Source: Armatimonadota bacterium (GTDB taxonomy: Bacteria > Armatimonadota > Fimbriimonadia > Fimbriimonadales > Fimbriimonadaceae). From it: a DNA stretch of 64,000 bases. The notes below the pieces were generated by a model that worked only from the letters and a program-made list of their open reading frames with translations, did no database searches and had not been told where the DNA came from. This document shows, in pieces, positions 1-8,203 of the stretch (position 1 is its first letter; every line of letters begins with the position of its first letter). The translations under genes were made by a program, and so were the position numbers. Location: contig JAIUNY010000008.1 of NCBI GenBank assembly GCA_020161505.1, positions 1 to 64,000 of the forward strand. The letters run 5' to 3'.

Positions 1-1911
1 CTCCAGCACGGTTCCATCGGGCTTGAGAACCGCGTAGGCCGGGTTCGTCGCACTCTTCGTCATCTCTTCGCGGAGCTTGGCGTTGGCCTCATCCTCGGGA
101 GTCTCACGGTCGGTGAAGAGCTCGATGCGGACGAACTTATCCAACTGCTCGCGATACTTGGGCATGGGGAAGCGTTGGTACTCCATCACGCGGCAGTTCC
201 CGCAGGTTTTTCCGGTGAAATTGATGAAGACCGGCTTGTTCTCCTCGCGAGCCTTGGCCATGCCTTCTTCGTAGGTCATGATCCACGTGATCCCGGTCTG
301 CGCCGATGACTTGTTGTCGGGCGGGAAGAAGGCAAGGGCCGACCCCAAGTTGCCAGGATTGGAGATTCCGCTCAGAATCCAGAGCGCGATTCCCACGTTG
401 ACGAATCCAAAGATCCGCCGTCCCCAACCGACATTGTCACCCTTGTCGTGAGGCGTCTTCACCCAGCCGAAGAGATACATCGCGGCGGCAATGAACACGG
501 AGAACCAGATCGCCGCGTAGGCGGCAAACGGCACCCAGATGGGGTCATTCAAGATCACATCGACGTTACTGAAGAACTTCGCGGCGGCGGCGAGTTCCAG
601 GAAGCCCATGTAAGCCTTCACCGCGTTGAGCCACGTGCCGGACTTCGGCAACTTGCTCAGCCCCTGGGGCAACATCGCAAGGATGAAGAACGGGATCGCA
701 AAGGCAAGGCTGAAGGCGGTCATCCCGAGCACGGGATAGAGAATGTCGCCCGTCGTGGCGCTCACCAGAATCGTTCCGACGAAGGGGACGGTGCAGGTAA
801 ACGTCGTCAAGCTGAAGACGAATCCGAGCAAAACTGGGGCGACCCAGCCGCCTTTCCCCGCCTTGTTCTGCGCTTCATTCACAAACTTCGAGGGGATGAT
901 GATCTCGAAGACACCAAAGAGATTCAAGGCCAGCACGACGAAGAGCACGCCCAGAAACAGGTTGGCGATCGGACTTGCCGCAAGCTGTTGAACGCCGGTC
1001 GCCCCGAAGGCCAGGGTGACAATCAGTCCGAGCGCGACAAAGGTTCCCACGATGCCGAGGCAATAGGCGAGCGCACTTGTGAGCACGACCTTCTTGCCTT
1101 GAGAAGCCTTCTTCGTAAAGAAGCTCACGGTGATCGGGATCATCGGCCAGACGCAAGGGGTCAGGAGGGCGAGGAGCCCGGCACCAAACGAGAGAGCGAG
1201 GAAGGGAAGGAGCCCAGCGGAGCGAGCATTCTCGACATCGCTTCGGAATTGATCGGTGGCTTCGGCTCCTGCTTCAGGTGCGGCCCCGGTCTCACCCTTG
1301 GCCTTTGCCATGACGTCCGGGTTGTCACTGCTCACGTCATCCCCCGGAACGATATAGCCTTCCGGCTGAGAGGGAAGCTCGGTGACCGGTTCCGTTCGAT
1401 CGGCACGCGCCTCTCCAGCGGCGAGGGTGATCGGGATTTCGATCTCCACCCGTCGCGGCCGGTCGCACGATGAATCGTCGCACGTCTGAGCCCGAACTTG
1501 GAGCTTGACGATTTGCTCTCCGGTGAGGCCTGCCTTGATGCGAATCGGCACGGCAAAGGCCATGGCATCGTCGTACCAGACGCCGGGTTTCTCGAAGCCC
1601 GGAACGTTCTTGACCACACCCGCCGGGAAAATCGGATCGCCGGTTGCTTCGGCGGCGTTGCCCTCTTGGGACATGTCGGTGGTGATGCTCACCCAGTCGC
1701 CCGAGAGTTGAGGGCCGAAAACGTGCCATCCCGGAAGCAGCTTGCCGCTGATGATGATCTGAGTGGTCTCGCCCGCTCGCAGATCGCCGTCCTTGAGGCT
1801 AGCCGTCCACGTGACCTGCCCAGCCTCGATCGGGCCGATGCTGGGGCCTTGCGCGAAGGAGAGGACGCTGAACAGGCTGATCAGCAAGAGGAAGAGGGCG
1901 CGCACCTTCAC
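1..1911 (-). CDS. dsbD: DsbD-type protein-disulfide reductase (partial, C-terminus cut by window edge)
   Basis: Inner-membrane thiol-disulfide transporter that passes electrons from cytoplasmic thioredoxin to extracytoplasmic partners. The GTG start at 1911 overlaps the stop of the upstream gene (GTGA) and gives a signal peptide (VKVRALFLLLISLFSVLSFA). A DsbD-alpha-like domain follows, with a Cys pair in QTCDDSSCDRP. Next is a multi-helix membrane region whose two buried cysteines are seen in LLTPCVWPMIP and FTCTVPFVG. The C-terminal thioredoxin-like domain has the CxxC motif in NFTGKTCGNCRVMEYQRFP. The frame is open to base 1, so the last residues are missing; 637 codons are present, close to the usual family length. 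A redox partner for cytochrome maturation or DsbC-like proteins is likely, but none is encoded nearby. Confidence 0.9.
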   Translation of the reverse strand, partial: MKVRALFLLLISLFSVLSFAQGPSIGPIEAGQVTWTASLKDGDLRAGETTQIIISGKLLPGWHVFGPQLSGDWVSITTDMSQEGNAAEATGDPIFPAGVVKNVPGFEKPGVWYDDAMAFAVPIRIKAGLTGEQIVKLQVRAQTCDDSSCDRPRRVEIEIPITLAAGEARADRTEPVTELPSQPEGYIVPGDDVSSDNPDVMAKAKGETGAAPEAGAEATDQFRSDVENARSAGLLPFLALSFGAGLLALLTPCVWPMIPITVSFFTKKASQGKKVVLTSALAYCLGIVGTFVALGLIVTLAFGATGVQQLAASPIANLFLGVLFVVLALNLFGVFEIIIPSKFVNEAQNKAGKGGWVAPVLLGFVFSLTTFTCTVPFVGTILVSATTGDILYPVLGMTAFSLAFAIPFFILAMLPQGLSKLPKSGTWLNAVKAYMGFLELAAAAKFFSNVDVILNDPIWVPFAAYAAIWFSVFIAAAMYLFGWVKTPHDKGDNVGWGRRIFGFVNVGIALWILSGISNPGNLGSALAFFPPDNKSSAQTGITWIMTYEEGMAKAREENKPVFINFTGKTCGNCRVMEYQRFPMPKYREQLDKFVRIELFTDRETPEDEANAKLREEMTKSATNPAYAVLKPDGTVLE

Positions 1912-2441
1912 TTCGCCACCTTGCGCTGGCTCAAGGCATTTGCCCAGGCGAGACGTTGCGATACGCTATTCCAACCTGCCGGGGCCTCTTGGACGGTGAT
2001 CGTGGCCTTGGCCGTCACCGAAGCCGGGCCGAAACAAACTTGATCAGTGCACTGTTGGTACCGAACCTTGATCGCGACTTCGTGCTTGCCCGCGGTTTTG
2101 GGCGCGTGCACGAGGGTCGGGAAAGTGACGGTGCCGTTGTACACGAACGATGCCTCCGTTTCGCCACCGACGGTGCTCAGGCTTCCGCTGGGGTACCAAA
2201 CCTTGCGCACCTTCGATGTCTCTGCCCCACTGCTGAGCGTGACCGGGATTTGATAGTCCTGCGACGGAGGATTCTGGTAGCCATGAAGCCCATCGGCGAA
2301 GGTCACTTCCACATTGGCCCGCACAGGCGCGCCCGGATAGATCGCCGCATCGGGAATAAGAACCCGAACCTGGGGAGGAGTGTTGGCTTGGCCCAGCATC
2401 GCGCTGGCGGCAACAAAGGAGAGGAGGGAAGCAGTGACCAT
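1908..2441 (-). CDS. Exported DsbD-alpha-like (thiol:disulfide interchange N-terminal) domain protein
   Basis: A 177-residue exported protein with a signal peptide (MVTASLLSFVAASAMLGQA) followed by an immunoglobulin-like beta domain. YPGAPVRANVEVTFADGLHG and the Cys pair in RYQQCTDQVCFGP resemble the N-terminal periplasmic domain of DsbD. It overlaps the full dsbD by 4 nt (GTGA), so the two are probably translationally coupled. The downstream DsbD already has its own alpha domain, so this is an extra, freestanding electron acceptor or delivery module rather than a split half. The role is inferred from fold and context. Confidence 0.75.
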   Translation of the reverse strand: MVTASLLSFVAASAMLGQANTPPQVRVLIPDAAIYPGAPVRANVEVTFADGLHGYQNPPSQDYQIPVTLSSGAETSKVRKVWYPSGSLSTVGGETEASFVYNGTVTFPTLVHAPKTAGKHEVAIKVRYQQCTDQVCFGPASVTAKATITVQEAPAGWNSVSQRLAWANALSQRKVAK

Positions 2442-2540
2442 CTTGGCTCTATCTCGTGTAACAACGTCTCTAGCAGAGACGGGCTGATCGTCTCAATGTT
2501 ACCGAGTGAAGTCTTGTTCCCGGAGGATTCTGCGGATAGG

Positions 2541-2579
2541 CCTGTTCGCGCAAGCTCAGAGAGCGGTTGCGCGAACAGG
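2541..2579 (-). terminator. Hairpin after sdhB, possible terminator
   Basis: A perfect 13-bp inverted repeat (CCTGTTCGCGCAA at 2541-2553, TTGCGCGAACAGG at 2567-2579) with a 13-nt loop lies 14 bp past the sdhB stop. No clear T-run follows on the minus strand, so it may only stabilise the 3' end or attenuate read-through into the DsbD genes. Confidence 0.5.
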
Positions 2580-2593
2580 GTTGTGCTGGGTTC

Positions 2594-3379
2594 TCAGCCT
2601 CCGAGGCCGAAGAACTTCTTGATCTTGTAGGTGGTCGTCTGCCGGTTCATCTCGGCGATCGCGAGGGTGAGAGGAACTTCGTTCGGGCAGACCTTGACAC
2701 AGTTCTGGGCGTTGCCGCAGTTGGAAATCCCTTCTGGGCCGGTGAGGAACTCTAAGCGATCTGAAGCGAACGCTTTGCCTACGGGGTGAAGATTGAAGAG
2801 CAGCGCTTGACCAATCGCAGCCGGGCCAACGAACTCGGTCTTCTCGCTCACCTGCGGGCAGCTTTCGACACAGCATCCACAGGTCATGCAGCGCGAGAGA
2901 TCGTAGCGGAGCTTGCGGACATGGTCGTCTTGTGGTTGTGCCGGGCCAAGGTCATAGCTGCCATCAATCGGCACCCAACCCTTGATCATGATCAGGCTTT
3001 CGAACATCTTGGAGCGATCCACGATCAGGTCGCGGATCAGGGGGAACTTGCTCATCGGCTCAAGCTTCACAACGGCGACATCTCCCTGAATTGTGGCGAC
3101 CTCGTCGATCAGCGCGGTGCAGGCTTGACGGATGTGCCCGTTGACGTACATTGTGCACGTGCCGCAGACTTCTTCCAGGCAAGCCGCTTCCCAGGCAATC
3201 GGTTCCACGAGTTCGCCCTTGGTGGTGACGGGCTTCTTGCGGATCTCCATGAGGGTGGAGATCACGTTCATGTCGGGAAGGTACGGGGTCTCGAAGGTTT
3301 GCCAGAACGGAGCACTCTTCGCGTCCTTCTGTCGCTTCACTTCAATTCGGATGGTTTTGACCGCAGTTGCCGTTGACAT
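2594..3379 (-). CDS. sdhB: Succinate dehydrogenase/fumarate reductase iron-sulfur subunit
   Basis: Electron-transfer subunit of respiratory complex II, linking the flavoprotein SdhA to the quinone site. The N-terminal ferredoxin-like domain carries the [2Fe-2S] ligands Cys67, Cys72, Cys75 and Cys87 (ACLEEVCGTC...RQAC). The C-terminal domain has the cysteine clusters CMTCGCCVESCPQ and CGNAQNCVKVCPNE for the [4Fe-4S] and [3Fe-4S] centres. Its 261 residues are normal for the family. No sdhA or membrane-anchor gene is adjacent: a divergent glycosyltransferase lies upstream and DsbD genes downstream. The partner subunits must therefore lie elsewhere in the genome. Confidence 0.92.
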   Translation of the reverse strand: MSTATAVKTIRIEVKRQKDAKSAPFWQTFETPYLPDMNVISTLMEIRKKPVTTKGELVEPIAWEAACLEEVCGTCTMYVNGHIRQACTALIDEVATIQGDVAVVKLEPMSKFPLIRDLIVDRSKMFESLIMIKGWVPIDGSYDLGPAQPQDDHVRKLRYDLSRCMTCGCCVESCPQVSEKTEFVGPAAIGQALLFNLHPVGKAFASDRLEFLTGPEGISNCGNAQNCVKVCPNEVPLTLAIAEMNRQTTTYKIKKFFGLGG

Positions 3380-3458
3380 AGATGCTTTGTCCTATTCTAC
3401 GCAATCGGCATCCGGGGATGCTTCCTTAGGTCATACAAAACGTCTATCATGTTACGAA

Positions 3459-4226
3459 GTGGTTGCGAGCACAGGAGCCTCATCTTCCGATCACCCGAGA
3501 ACTGCCGTTCTCGGAGTACCAGTTTCATGCCTCAACATGGACGAAACCATCGGCGAAATCGAGAAGATGATCCTCAGCGGAGAGCCACACTTGGTGGCCA
3601 CCGCCGATGCATCTGGCATCGTGATTGCCCAATCCGACCCAGAGTTGATGGCGATCTACCAAGGCTGCGCCCTCGCCACCCCGGATAGCTACGGAGTCGT
3701 CTGGGCGCTCCGGAAGAAAGGCGTGCATGTAGATCGAGTCAGCGGCGTTGATGTTGCCGATCGCCTGTGTGAGCTGAGCGCGCGTAAGGGCTACACCATC
3801 TATCTCCTCGGTTCCGAGCCGGGCGTTGCGGATGCCGCGGCAGAGCGGATGCGGCTCAAGTACCCCGGATGCCAGATCATTGGCACGCACCACGGCTATT
3901 TCCCCGCCACGGACGACGAGTTCATCGCCCAGGAGGTCGCTCCCTCGAACCCGGATATCCTCTTGGTCGCGATGGGGATCCCTCGACAAGAGAAGTTCAT
4001 CCTCAAAACAATGCAGATCGTCCGGGCGCGGGTTGCCATCGGAGTCGGCGGATCACTCGATGTCTTCAGCGGGAGAGCCAAGCGAGCTCCAGTCATCGTC
4101 CAAAAGCTGAAACTGGAGTGGCTATGGCGCACGATCTCGAACCCCAAGAAGATTAGCAAGGCCAAAACGCTGCCTCAGTTCGCCAAGCTGGTGCTGCTCG
4201 ATAAATCGGGCAAGGGAAGCAAGTGA
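3459..4226 (+). CDS. WecG/TagA/CpsF family glycosyltransferase
   Basis: Likely transfers an N-acetylmannosamine- or N-acetylmannosaminuronic-acid-type sugar to a lipid-linked intermediate in surface polysaccharide synthesis. Family hallmarks are TPDSYGVVWALRKKG, RVSGVDVADRL, YLLGSEPGVADAAAERM, ILLVAMGIPRQEKFI and GVGGSLDVFSGRAKRAP, ending in LEWLWRTISNPKK. The start is uncertain. The open frame extends far upstream over the sdhB region; GTG 3459 keeps the first conserved strand (TAVLGVPVSCLNMDE), whereas ATG 3537 would remove it. The gene overlaps the next one by 4 nt (GTGA). The exact sugar and acceptor cannot be read from the sequence. Confidence 0.85.
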   Translation: MVASTGASSSDHPRTAVLGVPVSCLNMDETIGEIEKMILSGEPHLVATADASGIVIAQSDPELMAIYQGCALATPDSYGVVWALRKKGVHVDRVSGVDVADRLCELSARKGYTIYLLGSEPGVADAAAERMRLKYPGCQIIGTHHGYFPATDDEFIAQEVAPSNPDILLVAMGIPRQEKFILKTMQIVRARVAIGVGGSLDVFSGRAKRAPVIVQKLKLEWLWRTISNPKKISKAKTLPQFAKLVLLDKSGKGSK

Positions 4227-4750
4227 AGATTTACACGAAAACGGGGGACGACGGCACAACCGGAACCCTGCGCGGGGATCGGGTTCTCAAGAGTGATCCA
4301 CTCATGGATCTTCTGGGGGACATCGACGAGTTCAACGCTGCCCTCGGAATGATCCATGCCGACATCCCGTTGAAAGCGAAGGTTCAATCGGCTCTCTTCG
4401 ATCTAGGCGCCGAGCTTGCCGCAGACCCAGGTGATGATCGGTTCCTTGCCCAGGGAATTGGCGTTCTCACGACTGCCCTTGAGGAGGAGATTGACCTGCT
4501 GACAGGGGAACTTGCGCCTCTCACCAACTTCATTCTTCCCGGAGGAACCACCGGAGCAGCGGCGGCACACTTGGCGAGAACCATCTGCCGACGCGCCGAG
4601 CGAAAGCTGGTAGCCCTGGGCGAGACTCGGCCCATCCGCAACGAACTCCGAACGTTCCTGAATCGTCTTTCTGACTGGCTGTTCACCTGGGCGAGGATGC
4701 TAAATCACCAGGCTGGAGTCGCCGACATTCTTTGGACAAAAGAACGATGA
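4223..4750 (+). CDS. Cob(I)alamin adenosyltransferase, PduO type
   Basis: Adenosylates cob(I)alamin with ATP to make coenzyme B12. The N-terminal ATP-binding motif KIYTKTGDDGTTG, the DEFNAALG segment, the conserved Arg region RTICRRAERKLVAL and the C-terminal LNRLSDWLFTWAR are all typical, and 175 residues is a normal length. The GTG start overlaps the stop of the glycosyltransferase and the stop overlaps the next start (ATGA), so three genes form a tightly coupled run. No B12-dependent enzyme is encoded in this window. No cobalamin riboswitch is possible because there is no leader. Confidence 0.9.
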   Translation: MKIYTKTGDDGTTGTLRGDRVLKSDPLMDLLGDIDEFNAALGMIHADIPLKAKVQSALFDLGAELAADPGDDRFLAQGIGVLTTALEEEIDLLTGELAPLTNFILPGGTTGAAAAHLARTICRRAERKLVALGETRPIRNELRTFLNRLSDWLFTWARMLNHQAGVADILWTKER

Positions 4751-5472
4751 TAGCTACTCTTTCACTTGCGACCGCGATGGCCTTGCAGCAAGATCCAGGC
4801 GCGGGGATTGTCTCCGATGCCATCGCGCGGTACTACACCCGGACGAGCGCCCACGGAATAATTCTTCTCACCGTTGAGGCGGGCAAGACAAAGGCTCAGA
4901 TCGAAACAAAGCTCAGCTTCATCGAACCGAACTTCTTCGCGATCGAACAGCGCGCGATCGGGGTCGAGGCCCCGCCGATCATCGCGATTTCTGATGGAAA
5001 GACTTTCGTCTATCCGGCCCCCTATGCTGAAACGGAGCGGCAAAAGTACGTCCAGGAGTCCGTCCAAACGCGCAATGGCCCAATGTCCATCCAAGACATG
5101 TACTTGATCTCGTCCAAGTTCCTGGCTGACCGCTCCAGCGCGCTAGACATCATCCACGGTCGAAGAGTGGATCTCGAGTTCGTGATCAAGCTGTACCGGA
5201 AGTTCAAGAGTAACGGCACGACTGTGCTGAACGGGGAAACGGTCAAGGTCGTCAACGCCGAGGCCAGGCGGGATCCCAGCTCAGAGTTTAAGGGCCTTGC
5301 CGCCTTTTACATCAACGCGACCAACGACTTGAAAAGGATCGTGTACGTCGAGCGCGTGGGCGAGCGTGGCAACAGCGTCGATGCCACCTACACCTGGGAC
5401 ATCAACGTGGAAATGAACGCACCGGACAAGATCCCAGCCGGAACCTTCAGCCTCAAACGGATTCCGAAATGA
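4747..5472 (+). CDS. Exported LolA-like protein of unknown function
   Basis: Coupled to the adenosyltransferase through an ATGA overlap, which favours ATG 4747 over the TTG fifteen bases upstream. A short hydrophobic leader (MIATLSLATAMALQQ) precedes a beta-rich domain with the pattern of LolA/DUF2092-type outer-membrane-lipoprotein-sorting folds: early helix, then strands around KLSFIEPNFFAIEQ, AISDGKTFVYPAPY, NGETVKVVNAEAR and FYINATNDLKRIVYVER, ending in a DATYTWDINVEM strand. The fold assignment is by pattern only. It could bind a lipid or lipoprotein outside the membrane; no function is claimed. Confidence 0.6.
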   Translation: MIATLSLATAMALQQDPGAGIVSDAIARYYTRTSAHGIILLTVEAGKTKAQIETKLSFIEPNFFAIEQRAIGVEAPPIIAISDGKTFVYPAPYAETERQKYVQESVQTRNGPMSIQDMYLISSKFLADRSSALDIIHGRRVDLEFVIKLYRKFKSNGTTVLNGETVKVVNAEARRDPSSEFKGLAAFYINATNDLKRIVYVERVGERGNSVDATYTWDINVEMNAPDKIPAGTFSLKRIPK

Positions 5473-5554
5473 GTCAGCGCGGGCAAAGCGTCCGCGTGAG
5501 AGGCACAGGGACAAAGCCGAACCGTAAGTACACTCTAATGTAGAGATTCGCCGA

Positions 5555-5794
5555 ATGGAAAAAGTGTTGACGTCGAAAGAACTGCGCAAAGGCATGAAAG
5601 CCCGAGTCGCAACCGTGGAAGAAGGCGAGGATCCTTGCACCCGCTTGATGGAACTGGGGCTGATTCCCGGCACGGAGTTCAGCGTCACCAAGGTGGCCCC
5701 GCTGGGCGATCCCATCGAGATCGAAATGCGCGGCTACAAGCTTTGTCTGCGGCGAACGGAAACGGAGTGTTTGCGCTTTGTCGAACTCCCTTAA
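5555..5794 (+). CDS. feoA: Ferrous iron transport accessory protein FeoA
   Basis: A 79-residue SH3-like protein that supports FeoB. It has the FeoA core LTSKELRKGMKARVATV, RLMELGLIPGTEFSVTKVAPLGDPIEIEMRGYKLCLRR and an ECLRFVEL end. It is first of a three-gene feo operon and its 3' end overlaps the FeoB start by 17 nt. In the 82-bp leader a short inverted repeat (CTCTA-ATG-TAGAG, 5533-5545) lies just upstream of the start and could be an operator, but it does not match the classical Fur or DtxR consensus. Confidence 0.9.
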   Translation: MEKVLTSKELRKGMKARVATVEEGEDPCTRLMELGLIPGTEFSVTKVAPLGDPIEIEMRGYKLCLRRTETECLRFVELP

Positions 5795-7946
5795 GACCCC
5801 AGTTCCAGCTGGTCGCCCGAAAACCCACAAGCCAACAATCGCCCTGGTGGGGAACCCGAATGCCGGCAAGACAAGCCTCTTCAACGCCCTGACGGGGGCC
5901 CGCCAAAAAATCGGCAACTACCCCGGCGTCACAGTCGAGAAAATCTCAGGCGACTTCACCCACGAGGGCGATACCTTTGAGGTCATTGATGTCCCAGGCC
6001 TCTATTCGATGACGCCTGTCTCCAACGATGAGACGGTAGCGGTCAAAGTGCTGGAAGGCGACCCGGAGCCGCCGAAGCTCGTCGTCTACGTGCTCGATGC
6101 CTCGAATCTGGAGCGCAACCTTTTCCTCTTCTCGCAGCTCGCGGAGACCCACACGAACGTCGTGGTGGCGCTCACGCTGACCGACGTTCTGGACAAGGAA
6201 GGGGCTCGCCTTGATCTTGCCAAACTCAGCTCTCACCTGGGATGCGAGGTGGTTCCGGTCATTGCCCACAAAGGGATTGGCGTGGAGGCACTCAAAGAAG
6301 CGATGGCCCGGGCGCTCGCCTCTCCCGATGAGCTGGAACTCGACGTCGGATTCCCCAAGGTGGTGATGGATGCGGCGGATCGCGTGGTCGATCACATGAA
6401 TCGGCGGGGCGTCGCTCTTGGACGCCGTGAAGCCCGATGCGTCCTTCTCGATGAGCAGTGCACGACCAGCGAGCGATTCCGAGGAATCCCCGAGCTGTGG
6501 GCGGTGATCGAAGAAGAGCGCCAAACGGTTTTGGGGGCGAGCGGGCAAGGCCGGACGCTCGATGCGCAAGCGCGGTACGCCTGGGCGGCCAAAGTTAAGA
6601 AGGATTCCATCACTCCTCCGGTCGAGCGGCGACGCTCCGGCACGGAGAAAATCGACTACTTCCTCACCCACCGAGTCTTCGGTCTCCTGTTCTTCCTCGG
6701 CGTGATGTACGCGGTGTTCCAAAGCATCTACACGCTCGCCGGGCCCCTGATGGATGTCATTGACGCAGGGAAGTCGGCGGTGGCCGATTTCGTTCGCCCG
6801 ATGCTCGATGGCACCCCGGTGCTTCAGTCGCTCGTCGTCGATGGGATCATCGAGGGGGTGGGGTCGGTGATTATCTTCCTGCCCCAGATCATCATTCTCT
6901 TCTTCTTCATTTCCGTGCTCGAAGGCACGGGGTATCTGGCTCGGGCGGCGTTCCTGATGGATCGTTTGCTCGGTTGGTGCGGGCTCAACGGGCGAGCGTT
7001 TATCCCTCTCTTGAGCAGCTTCGCCTGTGCGATCCCTGGCGTGATGAGCGCGCGGGTGATGCCAGACGAGCGCAGCCGGATCATGACCGTGCTGGTCGCT
7101 CCGCTGATGTCCTGCTCGGCTCGTTTGCCGGTGTACGTCTTGCTCATTGGCGCGGTGATCGAGCCTCGCTACGGCGCGGCGTGGGCCGGATTCAGCCTCT
7201 TTGCGATGCACTTTGTCGGGCTCGCCGTCGCGATTCCCGTGGTGCTGATCTTGAACAAGGGCGTTTTCAAGGGCAAACGGCTCCCGTTCATGCTGGAACT
7301 CCCGAAGTACCAGTGGCCGCGCTGGCGCGATGTGTTTCTCACCATCACCAGCCGGGCGAAGGTGTTCTTGGTCACCGCGGGCACGATCATTTTTGCGATG
7401 TCCGTGCTGATTTGGGCGCTGCTTTACTTCCCGCGCGGCGACAATCCTCGGTATGAGCGCGAGTACAGCTCGCTTTCGGCCGCGCGTCAGGAAACCGTCT
7501 CGCTGGAGCAATTCCAAGAGCTGCGCCAGCGTGAGGAGTCGATTCTCGGGCGATTTGGCAAGGCGATTGAGCCTGCGTTTGCTCCCGCTGGATTCGACTG
7601 GCGGTTGACCACGGCGATTCTGGCCGCGTTCCCAGCCCGCGAAGTGGTGGTTCCTGCGATGGGAATCCTCTTCGGCACGGGAGGCGATGTCGACGAGGCC
7701 GATGAGGGCCTGGTCTCCGCGATTCAACGGTCTCAGTGGCCCGATGGTCGGCCTCTGATGACCCCGTGGACGGCGATGAGCCTGATGGTGTTCTTCGCTC
7801 TGTGCTGCCAGTGCATGGCGACGCTTGCTGCAATCAAGCGCGAGACAAACTCGTGGAAGTGGGCCGCCTTCGCGTTCGTTTACATGACGACGCTGGCCTA
7901 CGTTTTCTCGGTGGCGATTCAGCAGATCGGGAGGCTGGTGTCGTGA
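5778..7946 (+). CDS. feoB: Ferrous iron transporter FeoB
   Basis: Inner-membrane Fe(II) transporter with an N-terminal G domain. Seen are G1 GNPNAGKTS (residues 25-33), the G2 region NYPGVTVEK, G3 DVPGLYS, a gate helix region and two Gate-type membrane halves (GVGSVIIFLPQIIILFFFI; RVMPDERSRIMTVLVAPLMSCSARLPVY). At 722 residues it is typical. The G4 site, normally NxxD, reads TLTD (133-136): the purine-recognising Asn is replaced by Thr while the Asp is kept. The only start that keeps the whole G1 strand is TTG 5778, inside feoA. It ends in a GTGA overlap with a small Cys-rich gene. Confidence 0.93.
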   Translation: MSNSLKTPVPAGRPKTHKPTIALVGNPNAGKTSLFNALTGARQKIGNYPGVTVEKISGDFTHEGDTFEVIDVPGLYSMTPVSNDETVAVKVLEGDPEPPKLVVYVLDASNLERNLFLFSQLAETHTNVVVALTLTDVLDKEGARLDLAKLSSHLGCEVVPVIAHKGIGVEALKEAMARALASPDELELDVGFPKVVMDAADRVVDHMNRRGVALGRREARCVLLDEQCTTSERFRGIPELWAVIEEERQTVLGASGQGRTLDAQARYAWAAKVKKDSITPPVERRRSGTEKIDYFLTHRVFGLLFFLGVMYAVFQSIYTLAGPLMDVIDAGKSAVADFVRPMLDGTPVLQSLVVDGIIEGVGSVIIFLPQIIILFFFISVLEGTGYLARAAFLMDRLLGWCGLNGRAFIPLLSSFACAIPGVMSARVMPDERSRIMTVLVAPLMSCSARLPVYVLLIGAVIEPRYGAAWAGFSLFAMHFVGLAVAIPVVLILNKGVFKGKRLPFMLELPKYQWPRWRDVFLTITSRAKVFLVTAGTIIFAMSVLIWALLYFPRGDNPRYEREYSSLSAARQETVSLEQFQELRQREESILGRFGKAIEPAFAPAGFDWRLTTAILAAFPAREVVVPAMGILFGTGGDVDEADEGLVSAIQRSQWPDGRPLMTPWTAMSLMVFFALCCQCMATLAAIKRETNSWKWAAFAFVYMTTLAYVFSVAIQQIGRLVS

Positions 7947-8131
7947 GCTGGCCCGAAGTGATCACCGTCGGGGCGATTGTCGCGCTGAGCGCGGGATACG
8001 TGCTTAAGCGGTTCTTCGGAGCATCAAAAGGGGAAAAAGGCTCCTGCAAATCCTGCTCCGACACCTGCGGCTGCGCGATCCACGAGGCGATGAATCAGCA
8101 GGAAAAACGCTCACCGGCGAGCGGAGAGTGA
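7943..8131 (+). CDS. FeoB-associated Cys-rich membrane protein
   Basis: A 62-residue protein whose GTG start overlaps the feoB stop. One N-terminal membrane helix (VITVGAIVALSAGYVL) is followed by a basic linker and a cysteine cluster GSCKSCSDTCGCAIHE with four cysteines. This matches the small single-helix partners found at the end of many feo operons (Pfam FeoB_associated type). The cysteines probably face the cytoplasm and could bind iron or a cluster. It takes the place of FeoC, to which it has no visible resemblance. Confidence 0.8.
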   Translation: MSWPEVITVGAIVALSAGYVLKRFFGASKGEKGSCKSCSDTCGCAIHEAMNQQEKRSPASGE

Positions 8132-8146
8132 GGCAGAAGGTGACAC

Positions 8147-8183
8147 AAAAAGCGCGGTGAATCTTGTGGACTCACCGCGCTTT
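8147..8183. terminator. Bidirectional terminator between feo operon and nusG
   Basis: A perfect 12-bp stem (AAAGCGCGGTGA at 8149-8160, TCACCGCGCTTT at 8172-8183) with an 11-nt loop sits between two convergent genes. An A-run precedes the left arm (a T-run on the minus strand) and TTT closes the right arm, so it can serve both directions. Confidence 0.75.
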
Positions 8184-8203
8184 GGTCTGGGATCGCGGAA
8201 GAA

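Noticed and set aside
448-1473. 341-codon open frame on the plus strand
   Set aside because: It is antisense to dsbD, and its product is Arg/Gly/Glu-rich without any motif, the mark of a shadow frame in high-GC DNA.
5946-7727. 593-codon open frame antisense to feoB
   Set aside because: The feoB reading has all family motifs; the antisense product is low-complexity (Arg, His, Glu) with no domain.
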